The position numbers were made by a program, and so were the translations under genes. Shown here one piece after another: positions 55,978-64,000 of a DNA stretch of 64,000 nt (within the stretch, counting starts at the first letter, position 1; each line of letters opens with the position of its first letter). This stretch comes from Gammaproteobacteria bacterium (lineage in GTDB: Bacteria > Pseudomonadota > Gammaproteobacteria > Burkholderiales > Rhodocyclaceae), in the NCBI GenBank assembly GCA_018825305.1, contig JAHJEO010000020.1, forward strand, positions 1-64,000. The letters are read 5' to 3'. The notes beneath the pieces are model-generated. The model was not told the DNA's origin. It saw nothing but the letters and a program-made list of their open reading frames with translations, and did not search any database.

Positions 55978-56772
55978 TCAGATCGTCGCATGCTGCGCCG
56001 GGCCAACGCAGCGGCCTGCCAGCCAGTTGAGGCCGAGGGCGGGCAATGCCACATGCAGATGCTCGGGACGGGCGGTAGCCAAGAGTGCGAGTTGCCCGCT
56101 GCCTTCCTGGCAGGCATGATTTCCTGCCAGACGCAGCACCTGGCGCGAGACTGCCGCTGCGACATCGACCAGTTCGGCGCGGCCCTGCGCCAGCGGGGCG
56201 AGTTGGGGCGTCAGAAAGCTGTAATGGGTGCAGCCCAGCACCAGGCGATCGATGCCGCGTTCAAGCAGCGGTTCGACCGTGGCGCGCACCTCGGCCATGA
56301 ATTCGGGGCCGTCGAGATGCAGGGTCTCCACCCGCGTCGCCCAGCCGTGGCAGGCGACGATGTCCACCCCGACATGGCCGGCGTGTTCGCGGATCAGGCG
56401 GGCGAGGCGTTCGCTGCGGGCCGTGGCTTCGGTCGCCAGCACGGCGATTCTGCGAGTGATGCTCGAATGTGCCGCCGGCTTGACGCCGGGCTCGACACCG
56501 ACGACGGCGATGCCGGGATGTTGCTGCCGCAACTCATTGACCGCGGCGGCGGTGGCGGTGTTGCAGGCGACGACCAGCAGGGAGCAGCCATGGTCTTCGA
56601 CCAGGTGGCGGCCGATGGCCAGCACGCGGCCGCGGATGAATTCGTCGTGCCTGGCGCCGTAGGGCACGTGGGCCGTATCGGCGAGATAGAGCAGGTCGGC
56701 GCGCGGCAGCTCGCGGGCGATGGCGGCCAGCACCGAAAGGCCGCCGAGGCCGGAGTCGAAGACCCCGATCAT
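55978..56772 (-). CDS. murI: Glutamate racemase
   Basis: The 264-residue enzyme makes D-glutamate for peptidoglycan. The family motif IGVFDSGLGGLSVL gives Asp6, and the catalytic cysteines are Cys70 (VACNTATAA) and Cys181 (LGCTHY). Length is normal. The start is 37 bases from the fumarase end, with a dispersed repeat between them (56783-56807). Confidence 0.95.
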   Translation of the reverse strand: MIGVFDSGLGGLSVLAAIARELPRADLLYLADTAHVPYGARHDEFIRGRVLAIGRHLVEDHGCSLLVVACNTATAAAVNELRQQHPGIAVVGVEPGVKPAAHSSITRRIAVLATEATARSERLARLIREHAGHVGVDIVACHGWATRVETLHLDGPEFMAEVRATVEPLLERGIDRLVLGCTHYSFLTPQLAPLAQGRAELVDVAAAVSRQVLRLAGNHACQEGSGQLALLATARPEHLHVALPALGLNWLAGRCVGPAQHATI

Positions 56773-56782
56773 GGGCGCGTAA

Positions 56783-56807
56783 TAAACTCGGCGCTGGCGG
56801 GACGGCG
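56783..56807 (+). repeat. Dispersed 25-base repeat, copy 11 (intergenic, degenerate core)
   Basis: TAAACTCGGCG followed by CTGGCGGGACGGCG: two core differences and one in the tail. It lies in the gap between murI and the fumarase gene. Confidence 0.55.
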
Positions 56808-56809
56808 CT

Positions 56810-58330
56810 TCAATGCGGCACGACGGGAATTTTGCCGATCTTCACGCGCCACTCGTGCGGGCCGGTCTCGTGCACCGAGGTGCCGTTCGAATCCACCGCT
56901 ACGGTGACCGGCATGTCGACCACGTCGAATTCGTAGATCGCTTCCATGCCGAGATCAGCGAAGGCCACGACCTTGGCCGACTTGATGGCCTTGGAAACGA
57001 GGTAGGCGGCGCCGCCGACGGCCATGAGATAGGCGGCCCGGTTGTCCTTTATCGCCGCGATGGCGGTGGGGCCGCGCTCGGCTTTGCCGACCATGGCGAT
57101 CAGCCCGGTCTGCTCCAGCATCATGCGGGTGAACTTGTCCATGCGCGTGGCGGTGGTCGGGCCGGCCGGGCCGACGGCCTCGTCGCGAACCGGATCGACC
57201 GGGCCGACGTAGTAGATGATGCGGTCGGTGAAGTCGACCGGCAATTTCTCGCCCTTGCCCAGCATGTCGGCGATGCGCTTGTGCGCGGCGTCGCGGCCGG
57301 TCAGCATCCTGCCGTTGAGCAGAAGTACCTGGCCCGGTTTCCAGGCGGCGACCTGGCTCTTGGTCAGGGTGTCGAGCTGGACGCGTGTGGCCTGCTTCTC
57401 GTCGGCCTGCCAGGTGACGGCGGGCCAGTCTTCGAGGCGCGGCGGCGGAAGGTGCGCCGGACCCGAACCGTCGAGATGGAAATGAACGTGGCGGGTGGCG
57501 GCGCAGTTGGGGATCAGCGCCACCGGCAGGCTGGCGGCGTGGGTCGGGTAGTCCATGATCTTGACATCGAGCACCGTGGTGAGGCCGCCCAGACCCTGCG
57601 CGCCGATGCCCAGGGCATTGACCTTGTCGTAGAGTTCGAGGCGCAGTTCCTCAATGCGGTTTTTCGCACCGCGCTGCAGCAGTTCATGCATGTCCACCGG
57701 CGCCATCAGCGACTCCTTGGCCAGCAGCATGGCCTTTTCCGGCGTGCCGCCGATGCCGATGCCGAGTATGCCCGGCGGGCACCAGCCGGCGCCCATGGTC
57801 GGCAGCGTCTTCAGCACCCAGTCGACGATGGAATCCGACGGGTTGAGCATGACCATCTTGGCCTTGTTCTCGGAACCGCCGCCCTTGGCGGCGCAGATGA
57901 CTTCGAGGTGGTCGCCCGGCACGATCTCGTAATGCACCACGGCCGGGGTGTTGTCCTTGCTATTCGTGCGCTTGCCGGCGGGGTCGTGCAGCACCGAGGC
58001 GCGCAGCGGATTGTCCGGGTGCAGGTAGGCGCGGCGCACACCTTCGTCAACCATCTCCTGCACCGACAGTTTCGCGTCCCAGCGCAGGTCCATGCCGATC
58101 TTGAGGAAGACCACGGCGATGCCGGTGTCCTGGCAGATCGGGCGGCGGCCCTCGGCGCACATGCGCGAGTTGGTCAGGATCTGGGCGATGGCGTCCTTTG
58201 CCGCCGGGCCTTCCTCGCGCTCCCACGCCTTGCCCAGTGCCTGGATGTAATCGAGCGGATGGTAGATGCTGATGTACTGGAAGGCATCGGCGATGGAGGC
58301 GATGAAGTCGTCCTGCTTGATGGTGGCCAT
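56810..58330 (-). CDS. fumA: Class I (iron-sulfur) fumarate hydratase
   Basis: The 506-residue single-chain enzyme interconverts fumarate and malate with an oxygen-sensitive 4Fe-4S cluster. The cluster Cys lie in ICQDTGIA, GWCPPG and NCAATRH; the C-terminal TTATRMDKFTR is the beta-domain motif. Length matches the fused alpha-beta form. The YqhA-like gene lies 22 bases upstream in transcription order. Confidence 0.95.
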   Translation of the reverse strand: MATIKQDDFIASIADAFQYISIYHPLDYIQALGKAWEREEGPAAKDAIAQILTNSRMCAEGRRPICQDTGIAVVFLKIGMDLRWDAKLSVQEMVDEGVRRAYLHPDNPLRASVLHDPAGKRTNSKDNTPAVVHYEIVPGDHLEVICAAKGGGSENKAKMVMLNPSDSIVDWVLKTLPTMGAGWCPPGILGIGIGGTPEKAMLLAKESLMAPVDMHELLQRGAKNRIEELRLELYDKVNALGIGAQGLGGLTTVLDVKIMDYPTHAASLPVALIPNCAATRHVHFHLDGSGPAHLPPPRLEDWPAVTWQADEKQATRVQLDTLTKSQVAAWKPGQVLLLNGRMLTGRDAAHKRIADMLGKGEKLPVDFTDRIIYYVGPVDPVRDEAVGPAGPTTATRMDKFTRMMLEQTGLIAMVGKAERGPTAIAAIKDNRAAYLMAVGGAAYLVSKAIKSAKVVAFADLGMEAIYEFDVVDMPVTVAVDSNGTSVHETGPHEWRVKIGKIPVVPH

Positions 58331-58352
58331 GCGGATTACCTCCGTTGGAATC

Positions 58353-58880
58353 TCAGTGCGGCGCGTGCTTGCTGACCAGCAGCGTGTTGGTCATGATCTT
58401 GTCGGTCCAGGCGATGGCCATCGCCGAGATCAGGAAGGACAGATGGATCGCCACCTGGGCGATGATCACGCGATCCTCGAGCTGGCCGGCGTTGATGAAG
58501 GTCTTGAGCAGGTGGATCGAGGAGATGCCGATCAGCGCCGTGGCGAGCTTGACCTTGAGCACGCCGGCATTGACGTGCGACAGCCATTCCGGCTGGTCCG
58601 GGTGCTCGTCGAGGTCGAGCCGCGAAACGAAAGTCTCGTAGCCGCCGATGATGACCATGATCAGCAGGTTGGCGATCATCACCACGTCGATCAGGCCCAG
58701 CACGATCAGCATGACCTCGGTCTCGCCCAGGCTGCCGGCCTTGGTGACGAGGTGGATCAATTCGTGCATGAAGTGATAGACATAGACGCCCTGGGCGGCG
58801 ATCAGGCCGAGGTAGAGTGGCGCCTGCAGCCAGCGGCTCCAGAAGATGAAGGTTTCCATCGAATCAACGACTTTTTTCAT
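58353..58880 (-). CDS. yqhA: YqhA/UPF0114-family membrane protein
   Basis: The 175-residue protein has four hydrophobic helices, with the family signature VMIANLLIMVIIGGYETFVS and the SHVNAGVLKVKLATALIGISSIHLLK segment. The function is unknown in E. coli too. The start Met is at 58880; the open frame further upstream is a shadow. It probably shares a transcript with fumA. Confidence 0.9.
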   Translation of the reverse strand: MKKVVDSMETFIFWSRWLQAPLYLGLIAAQGVYVYHFMHELIHLVTKAGSLGETEVMLIVLGLIDVVMIANLLIMVIIGGYETFVSRLDLDEHPDQPEWLSHVNAGVLKVKLATALIGISSIHLLKTFINAGQLEDRVIIAQVAIHLSFLISAMAIAWTDKIMTNTLLVSKHAPH

Positions 58881-58982
58881 GGCGGTACCGGACCGGGTGG
58901 GAAAAACGAAAGAAATTCTAGCATCGCGGGTGATGCCCACCCGGTCCGCCGCCGGAACTATCGCGCAATGCAGCAATCCGAT

Positions 58983-59011
58983 TTGGCAGTGGATAGTTAT
59001 TGGGCAATAAT
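58983..59011 (+). promoter_or_regulatory. Candidate promoter of the aminotransferase gene
   Basis: TTGGCA at 58983-58988 and AATAAT at 59006-59011 are spaced by 17 bases. The gap is unusually AT-rich. The ATG lies 58 bases further, after a GGGAGA site. Confidence 0.4.
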
Positions 59012-59069
59012 AAAGCCCAGAATGTCGCGGCGACCCGGATCGTCCGACGGCACAGTGAAGGGAGAAAAG

Positions 59070-60374
59070 ATGATTCGAAGAAAATCGGCATCCCCCGATG
59101 TCAATCTGAATCTCAACGTCCGCGGACTGAAGCAGTCCGCCACCCTGGCGATCAACGAGCGCAGCGCCGAGTTGATTCGCAGCGGACGCCAGGTCTATCG
59201 ATTGGGACTGGGCCAGTCGCCGTTTCCGGTGCCGCAGCCAGTGGTCGACGAATTGAAGGCCAACGCCCACCAGAAGGATTACCTGCCGGTGCGCGGCCTG
59301 CGGGCCCTGCGCGATGCCGTTGCCGGCTACCATCGGCGCATGCATGGCATCGAGCGCAGCGGCGACGACGTGCTGATCGGTCCCGGCTCGAAGGAGTTGA
59401 TGTTCGTGCTGCAGCTGGTCTACTACGGCGACCTGGTGATCCCGACGCCAAGCTGGGTGTCCTATGCGCCGCAGGCACGCATCGTCGGCCGCCAGATCCA
59501 CTGGGTGCCGACGTCGCCCGAGAACGACTGGCGCCTGATGCCGGACGACCTCGACCGGGCCTGCCACGACGACCCGGGGCGGCCGCGCATCGTCATCCTC
59601 AACTACCCGTCCAATCCCACCGGTGATACCTATACTTCCGACGAGCTGAAGGCGCTCGCCAAGGTGGCCAAGAAGTACAAGGTCATTCTCGTTTCGGACG
59701 AGATCTACGGCGAATTGCACCATCGCGGCCAGCATGTCTCGATCGCCCGCTTTTATCCCGAGGGAACGATCATCAGCGGCGGCCTGTCGAAGTGGTGTGG
59801 CGCCGGCGGCTGGCGGCTGGGAACATTCACCTTTCCGCATTCGCTGCGCTGGCTGCTTGATGCCATGGCCACCGTGGCGAGCGAAACCTACACATCCACC
59901 AGCGCGCCGATCCAGTACGCCGCGATTCGTGCCTTCGCGGGTGGCACCGAGATGGAAACCTACCTGGCCCATTCGCGCCGGGTGCTGCGGCATCTGGGCC
60001 GGCATGTCTGGCGCAGCCTGCGCGACGCCGGTGCCTCGGTGTCCGAGCCGGTAGGCGGCTTTTACCTCTTCCCGGACTTCGGCCCCCTGCGCGAGCGGCT
60101 GGCGCGACACGGCGTGGCCGACAGCATTACCCTGTGCGAGCGCCTGCTGGGCGATGCCGGCGTCGCCACGCTGCCGGGCTCTGATTTCGGCCGGCCGCCA
60201 CAGGAGCTGACGCTGCGCCTGGCCTATGTCGATTTCGACGGCGCCCGCTGCCTCATGGCCGCGCAGCAGATTCCGCTCGACCAGGAACTGGACAGGGCGT
60301 TCCTTGAGTTGTACTGCCCGAACGTGATGCAGGCGACGGCCGCAATGGCGAGCTGGCTCAAGAAACTGAAATAG
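59070..60374 (+). CDS. Class I/II PLP aminotransferase
   Basis: The 434-residue fold-type I enzyme has the PLP Lys241 in GGLSKWCGAGGWRLG, the NYPSNPTGDTY motif and SDEIYGEL before it. Such enzymes move amino groups between an amino acid and a 2-oxo acid. The substrate is not evident. GGGAGA eight bases before ATG 59070 sets the start. The KamA-like gene follows 26 bases later, and the two may act in one amino-acid pathway. Confidence 0.85.
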   Translation: MIRRKSASPDVNLNLNVRGLKQSATLAINERSAELIRSGRQVYRLGLGQSPFPVPQPVVDELKANAHQKDYLPVRGLRALRDAVAGYHRRMHGIERSGDDVLIGPGSKELMFVLQLVYYGDLVIPTPSWVSYAPQARIVGRQIHWVPTSPENDWRLMPDDLDRACHDDPGRPRIVILNYPSNPTGDTYTSDELKALAKVAKKYKVILVSDEIYGELHHRGQHVSIARFYPEGTIISGGLSKWCGAGGWRLGTFTFPHSLRWLLDAMATVASETYTSTSAPIQYAAIRAFAGGTEMETYLAHSRRVLRHLGRHVWRSLRDAGASVSEPVGGFYLFPDFGPLRERLARHGVADSITLCERLLGDAGVATLPGSDFGRPPQELTLRLAYVDFDGARCLMAAQQIPLDQELDRAFLELYCPNVMQATAAMASWLKKLK

Positions 60375-60400
60375 AAGTAGCCCGACAGAGAGGAGGACGT

Positions 60401-61537
60401 ATGCGCTACATAAAGAAACTCGAGGACATTCCGCAACTCAGCGATGCCGAACGCGCAGCTTTGAAGCCCGTGGCGGATGCCTACGCCTTCCGCGTTAGCG
60501 AGTATTACCTGGGGCTGATCGACTGGAACGATCCGGCGGACCCGATCCGCCAGCTGGTGATTCCGCGTACTGATGAACTCAACGATTGGGGCAAGCTCGA
60601 TGCCAGCAACGAGGCGGCCAATACCGTCATGCGTGGCGTCCAGCACAAGTATCCGGATACGGCGCTGCTGCTGTGCAACGAGGTCTGCGGCGCCTATTGC
60701 CGCTACTGCTTCCGCAAGCGCCTGTTCATGAATGACAACGACGAGGCGAGCAAGGACCTGCGCGAAGGCATCGAATACATCGCCGCCCATCCGGAGATCA
60801 CCAACGTGCTGCTGACAGGCGGCGACCCGCTGCTGCTCAGCACCCGTCGCCTGACCGAAGTGATAGAGGCCCTGCGCCAGATCGAGCATGTGCGGATCAT
60901 CCGCATCGGCACCAAGATGACGGCCTTCAACCCGTGGCGGGTGCTGGACGATCCGGCGCTGCTGGAAATGTTCGCCAAGTACTCGACGCCGCACAAGCGC
61001 ATCTACGTCATGAACCACTTTGACCATCCGCGCGAACTGACCGACGCGGCGGTGGAAGGACTCGACAAACTGATCCGCGCCGGCGCCATCATGACCAACC
61101 AGTGCCCCATGATCGCCGGCATCAACGACGATCCGGCCGTGCTTTCCGACATGTTCAGGCAGCTGTCGTGGATCGGCTGTCCGCCGTACTACCTTTTCCA
61201 GGGGCGGCCGACAGCCGGCAACGACCCCTACAAGGTGCCGATCGTGCGCGGCTGGGAAATTTTCCGCGAAGCGTTGCGCCATGGCGCCGGCCTGGCGCGT
61301 CGCGCCCGCTTCGTCATGTCGCACGAAACCGGCAAGGTCGAGGTGCTGGCGGTGGACGACAAGCACATCTACCTGCGCTATCACCGCGCCAAGGACGCCA
61401 GCCTGCGTGGCCGCTTCCTCATCTATCGCCGTGACGACGAAGCCTGCTGGCTCGATGATCTGGTGCCGGCGGAGGGCAGCGATGCCCCGCGCTTCGCGCC
61501 AGATGGGCTGCTGGAGACAGGGCAGGGGCCGGAATGA
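60401..61537 (+). CDS. KamA-family radical SAM protein (lysine 2,3-aminomutase-like)
   Basis: The 378-residue protein has the radical SAM 4Fe-4S motif at Cys96, Cys100 and Cys103 (CGAYCRYCFRKR), the LLTGGDPLLLS motif and RIGTKMTAFNPWR. In true lysine 2,3-aminomutases the PLP Lys lies in a PGGGGK segment; the matching region here appears to be MSHETGKVEVLAVDD, with the Lys possibly kept but the surroundings changed. It may be a divergent aminomutase for another amino acid. GGAGGA before the ATG supports the start. Confidence 0.8.
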   Translation: MRYIKKLEDIPQLSDAERAALKPVADAYAFRVSEYYLGLIDWNDPADPIRQLVIPRTDELNDWGKLDASNEAANTVMRGVQHKYPDTALLLCNEVCGAYCRYCFRKRLFMNDNDEASKDLREGIEYIAAHPEITNVLLTGGDPLLLSTRRLTEVIEALRQIEHVRIIRIGTKMTAFNPWRVLDDPALLEMFAKYSTPHKRIYVMNHFDHPRELTDAAVEGLDKLIRAGAIMTNQCPMIAGINDDPAVLSDMFRQLSWIGCPPYYLFQGRPTAGNDPYKVPIVRGWEIFREALRHGAGLARRARFVMSHETGKVEVLAVDDKHIYLRYHRAKDASLRGRFLIYRRDDEACWLDDLVPAEGSDAPRFAPDGLLETGQGPE

Positions 61538-61697
61538 CCCTCCGGCATGGCGGAGGAAAGTAAGTTGAACGTAAGTCTCTTCCGCTTAAATCCTAAGGTC
61601 CATAGAATCAGGATCGCCCATGGTGAGGCCGTGTCGAGGGCCTCACGCGGGCGAGTGATCGAACAGCGATTGTTTCCCCAATACAGAGGAGTCGTTC

Positions 61698-63680
61698 ATG
61701 TCCAACATTGAGTCGGTGCTCCACGAAGACCGCGTATTCCCCCCGTCCGAAGAGATCATCAAGAAGGCCACGATCTCCGGCATGGCCGCCTACGAGGCCC
61801 TGTGCAAGGAAGCCGAGCAGGATTACGCCGGCTACTGGGCGCGACTGGCCCGGGAACATGTGAGCTGGAAGACGCCATTCACCAAGACCCTCGACGAATC
61901 CGAGGCGCCGTTCTACAAGTGGTTCTCCGACGGCACGCTCAACGTCTCCTACAACTGCCTCGACCGCCAGGTCGAAGCCGGCAAGGGCGACAAGGTCGCG
62001 CTGATCTTCGAGGCCGACGACGGCAAGGTCACCAAGGTCACCTACAAGGAACTTCTGGCGAAGACCGCCAAGTTCGCCAATGCCCTGCGTGCGCGCGGCA
62101 TCAAGAAGGGCGACCGCGTCCTCATCTACATTTCCATGTCCGTCGAGGGCGTGGCGGCAATGCAGGCCTGCGCCCGCATCGGCGCCATCCACTCCGTGGT
62201 GTTTGGCGGCTTCTCCGCCAAGTCGCTGGAAGAACGCATCCTCGATGCCGGTGCCGTTGCCGTCATCACCGCCGACGAGCAGTGCCGCGGTGGCAAGCAC
62301 ATTCCCCTCAAGCCCGCTGTCGACGAGGCGCTCAACATGGCCGCCGGCCACCAGGTCAAGACCGTCTTCGTGGTCAAGCGCACCGGCGGCGCCTGCAACA
62401 TGGTCGAAGGGCGTGATCTCTGGTACCACGACGCCGTCGCCAACGAGTCCGAGACATGCGAACCCGAATGGGTCGAGGCCGAGCATCCGCTGTTCCTGCT
62501 CTACACCTCCGGTTCGACCGGCAAGCCCAAGGGGGTCCAGCATTCCTCCGGCGGTTACCTGCTGCACGCCATCCTCACCATGAAGTGGACCTTCGACATC
62601 CAGCCCGAAGACACCTTCTGGTGCACGGCCGACATCGGCTGGGTCACCGGTCATACCTACATCACCTACGGCCCGCTGGCCTGCGGCGCCACCGAGATCG
62701 TGTTCGAGAGCGTGCCGACCTATCCCGACGCCGGCCGCTTCTGGCGCATGATCCAGGACCACAAGGTCAGCATTTTCTACACGGCGCCGACAGCGATCCG
62801 CTCGCTGATCAAGGCCTCCGAAGGCACGCCTTCCACCCATCCGCGCAATTACGACCTCAAGTCGCTGCGTATCCTCGGGTCCGTCGGCGAGCCGATCAAC
62901 CCCGAAGCCTGGATGTGGTACTACAACAATATCGGCGGCGGTCGCTGCCCGATCGTCGATACCTTCTGGCAGACCGAGACCGGCGGCCACATGATCACGC
63001 CGCTGCCGGGCGTGACGCCGCTGGTGCCGGGTTCGTGCACGCTGCCTTTCCCGGGCATCCAGGCCACAATCGTCGATGAAACGGGTATCGAGCTGGACTG
63101 GGGCAAGGGCGGGTTCCTCGTCGTCAAGAAGCCTTGGCCGTCGATGATCCGCACCATCTACGGCGATCCGGACCGCTTCAAGAAGTCCTATTTCCCTGCC
63201 GACTTCAACGGCAAGCTGTATCTCGCCGGCGACGGCGCCATGCGCGATGCCAAGACCGGCTACTTCACCATCATGGGTCGCATCGACGATGTGCTCAACG
63301 TCTCCGGCCACCGCATGGGCACCATGGAGATCGAGTCGGCGCTGGTATCCAACCCGCTGGTGGCAGAAGCCGCCGTGGTCGGTCGTCCCGACGATGTGAG
63401 CGGCGAGGCCATCTGCGCCTTCGTCGTGCTCAAGCAGTCGCGTCCCAGCGACGAGGATGCGAAAAAGATCGCCGCCGAACTGCGTGCCTGGGTCGGCAAG
63501 GAAATTGGTCCCATCGCCAAGCCCAAGGACATCCGCTTCGGCGAGAACCTGCCCAAGACCCGCTCCGGCAAGATCATGCGCCGGCTGCTGCGGGCACTGG
63601 CCAAGGGCGAGGAAATCACCCAGGACGTGTCGACCCTGGAAAATCCGCATATCCTCGATCAGCTCAAGCAGAACGCCTGA
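61698..63680 (+). CDS. acs: Acetyl-CoA synthetase
   Basis: The 660-residue enzyme activates acetate. [15 protein letters not shown] is the P-loop, [17 protein letters not shown] is family-specific, the WWQTETG-type motif reads [11 protein letters not shown], and the adenylation Lys is in [13 protein letters not shown]. The GAGGAG before the ATG fits. The 160-base gap upstream shows no clear promoter. A terminator follows at 63711. Confidence 0.97.
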   Translation: MSNIESVLHEDRVFPPSEEIIKKATISGMAAYEALCKEAEQDYAGYWARLAREHVSWKTPFTKTLDESEAPFYKWFSDGTLNVSYNCLDRQVEAGKGDKVALIFEADDGKVTKVTYKELLAKTAKFANALRARGIKKGDRVLIYISMSVEGVAAMQACARIGAIHSVVFGGFSAKSLEERILDAGAVAVITADEQCRGGKHIPLKPAVDEALNMAAGHQVKTVFVVKRTGGACNMVEGRDLWYHDAVANESETCEPEWVEAEHPLFLLYTSGSTGKPKGVQHSSGGYLLHAILTMKWTFDIQPEDTFWCTADIGWVTGHTYITYGPLACGATEIVFESVPTYPDAGRFWRMIQDHKVSIFYTAPTAIRSLIKASEGTPSTHPRNYDLKSLRILGSVGEPINPEAWMWYYNNIGGGRCPIVDTFWQTETGGHMITPLPGVTPLVPGSCTLPFPGIQATIVDETGIELDWGKGGFLVVKKPWPSMIRTIYGDPDRFKKSYFPADFNGKLYLAGDGAMRDAKTGYFTIMGRIDDVLNVSGHRMGTMEIESALVSNPLVAEAAVVGRPDDVSGEAICAFVVLKQSRPSDEDAKKIAAELRAWVGKEIGPIAKPKDIRFGENLPKTRSGKIMRRLLRALAKGEEITQDVSTLENPHILDQLKQNA

Positions 63681-63710
63681 GGAGACAAGGATTTTCGGAC
63701 CGATCGGAAG

Positions 63711-63733
63711 AGGGCGCTGCGGCGCCCTTTTTC
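63711..63733 (+). terminator. Intrinsic terminator of acs
   Basis: AGGGCGC (63711-63717) and GCGCCCT (63722-63728) pair with a TGCG loop, followed by TTTT and TCG. It is the best intrinsic terminator in the window. Confidence 0.8.
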
Positions 63734-63758
63734 GTTTGCACCCCACTAGAATCGACCC

Positions 63759-64000
63759 ATGACTGCACGAAATCGCTTCATCCTTGCCATCGGCGTACTT
63801 GCCTTGCTGATGACCGGGCCGTTCTGGCTGACCGCGGCGCTGCTGGCTTCCGACCTCAAGCCCGACGAGCTCAAGGTGCTCGCCGACGTGCTGCTGCCGC
63901 GGCTGCCGATCGGCATCATGATGACCGTGGTCGGTCTGTTCATCGGTGTGTATCTGCTGCGCGAACTGTTCCGTCAATACGTGCGCGGCCTGCTCAACAT
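63759..64000 (+). CDS. N-terminus of a two-helix membrane protein (cut by window end)
   Basis: About 80 residues are visible: two hydrophobic helices (about residues 8-28 and 48-68) with LFRQYVRGLLN after the second. In related bacteria a membrane-anchored 3'-5' exonuclease (DnaQ-like) often follows acs and begins this way, so that is my guess; the exonuclease part is outside the window. Confidence 0.45.
   Translation, partial: MTARNRFILAIGVLALLMTGPFWLTAALLASDLKPDELKVLADVLLPRLPIGIMMTVVGLFIGVYLLRELFRQYVRGLLN

Noticed and set aside
61538-61697. Promoter for acs
   Set aside because: TTGAAC and TTAAAT are present but spaced by only 15 bases, and no sigma54 pattern was convincing.

Overview
The window is high-GC (roughly two thirds G+C), densely coded DNA from a Gram-negative bacterium. 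The gene order map | rpsB-tsf-pyrH-frr-uppS-cdsA-dxr-rseP-bamA-skp-lpxD-fabZ-lpxA-lpxB-rnhB and the overall protein character point to a betaproteobacterium, most likely in or near the Rhodocyclales; that placement is inferred from gene content and has no marker-gene search behind it. No rRNA, tRNA, CRISPR array, insertion sequence or prophage was found.

Layout. 0.3-3.2 kb: a membrane-anchored PAS-GGDEF-EAL protein. 3.2-4.5 kb: a convergent MFS transporter. 4.5-11.6 kb: a FimV-like protein followed with little or no spacing by a ThDP-dependent acetolactate-synthase-like enzyme, a glycosyltransferase-like protein and a CapK/PaaK-like adenylate-forming ligase, an unusual biosynthetic-looking run. 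11.6-17.2 kb: a small anchored protein, a Yip1-type membrane protein preceded by seven 7-bp tandem repeats, ETF-ubiquinone oxidoreductase, a 4HBT thioesterase and acetoacetyl-CoA synthetase. 17.4-24.0 kb: a signalling block (CheB-CheR fusion, PAS hybrid histidine kinase, PAS-PAS-GGDEF-EAL). 24.1-29.9 kb, minus strand: SEC-C/UPF0149 protein, YajD HNH nuclease, FAH-family hydrolase, cNMP-binding protein, GlnD and methionine aminopeptidase. 30.1-44.4 kb: the long translation / isoprenoid / phospholipid / outer-membrane assembly / lipid A cluster. 44.4-52.5 kb: a small membrane protein, a SenB-like selenosugar synthase homologue, a TrmH-family methyltransferase, NfeD-SPFH, a YdbH-YnbE-YdbL intermembrane set, a PolB-type exonuclease and a secreted hypothetical protein. 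52.5-55.9 kb: an accessory-looking stretch with a Phd/PIN toxin-antitoxin pair, a small ORF, and a P-loop ATPase next to a class III nucleotidyl cyclase homologue. 55.9-64.0 kb: murI, class I fumarase, a YqhA-like membrane protein, an aminotransferase paired with a KamA-type radical SAM protein, acs and the start of a membrane protein.

Metabolically the genes suggest a respiring bacterium using organic acids and ketone bodies (acs, acetoacetyl-CoA synthetase, ETF-QO, fumarase), with heavy c-di-GMP and chemosensory signalling. Envelope biogenesis dominates the middle of the window: cdsA, rseP, bamA, skp, the lpx genes and ydbH-ynbE-ydbL together cover phospholipid, outer-membrane protein and lipid A supply.

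The most unexpected signal is a dispersed nucleotide repeat that belongs to no single gene: a ~25-base oriented motif (core AAAAGTCGGCG followed by a GC-rich tail) found eleven times in 64 kb. It occurs inside unrelated genes in several reading frames as well as between genes, which resembles an uptake-signal-like or small dispersed repeat family. Other points of interest are a palindromic repeat absorbed into lpxB, the cyclase/ATPase pair, a senB-like gene without visible senA/senC, and a KamA homologue with an altered PLP-lysine region.
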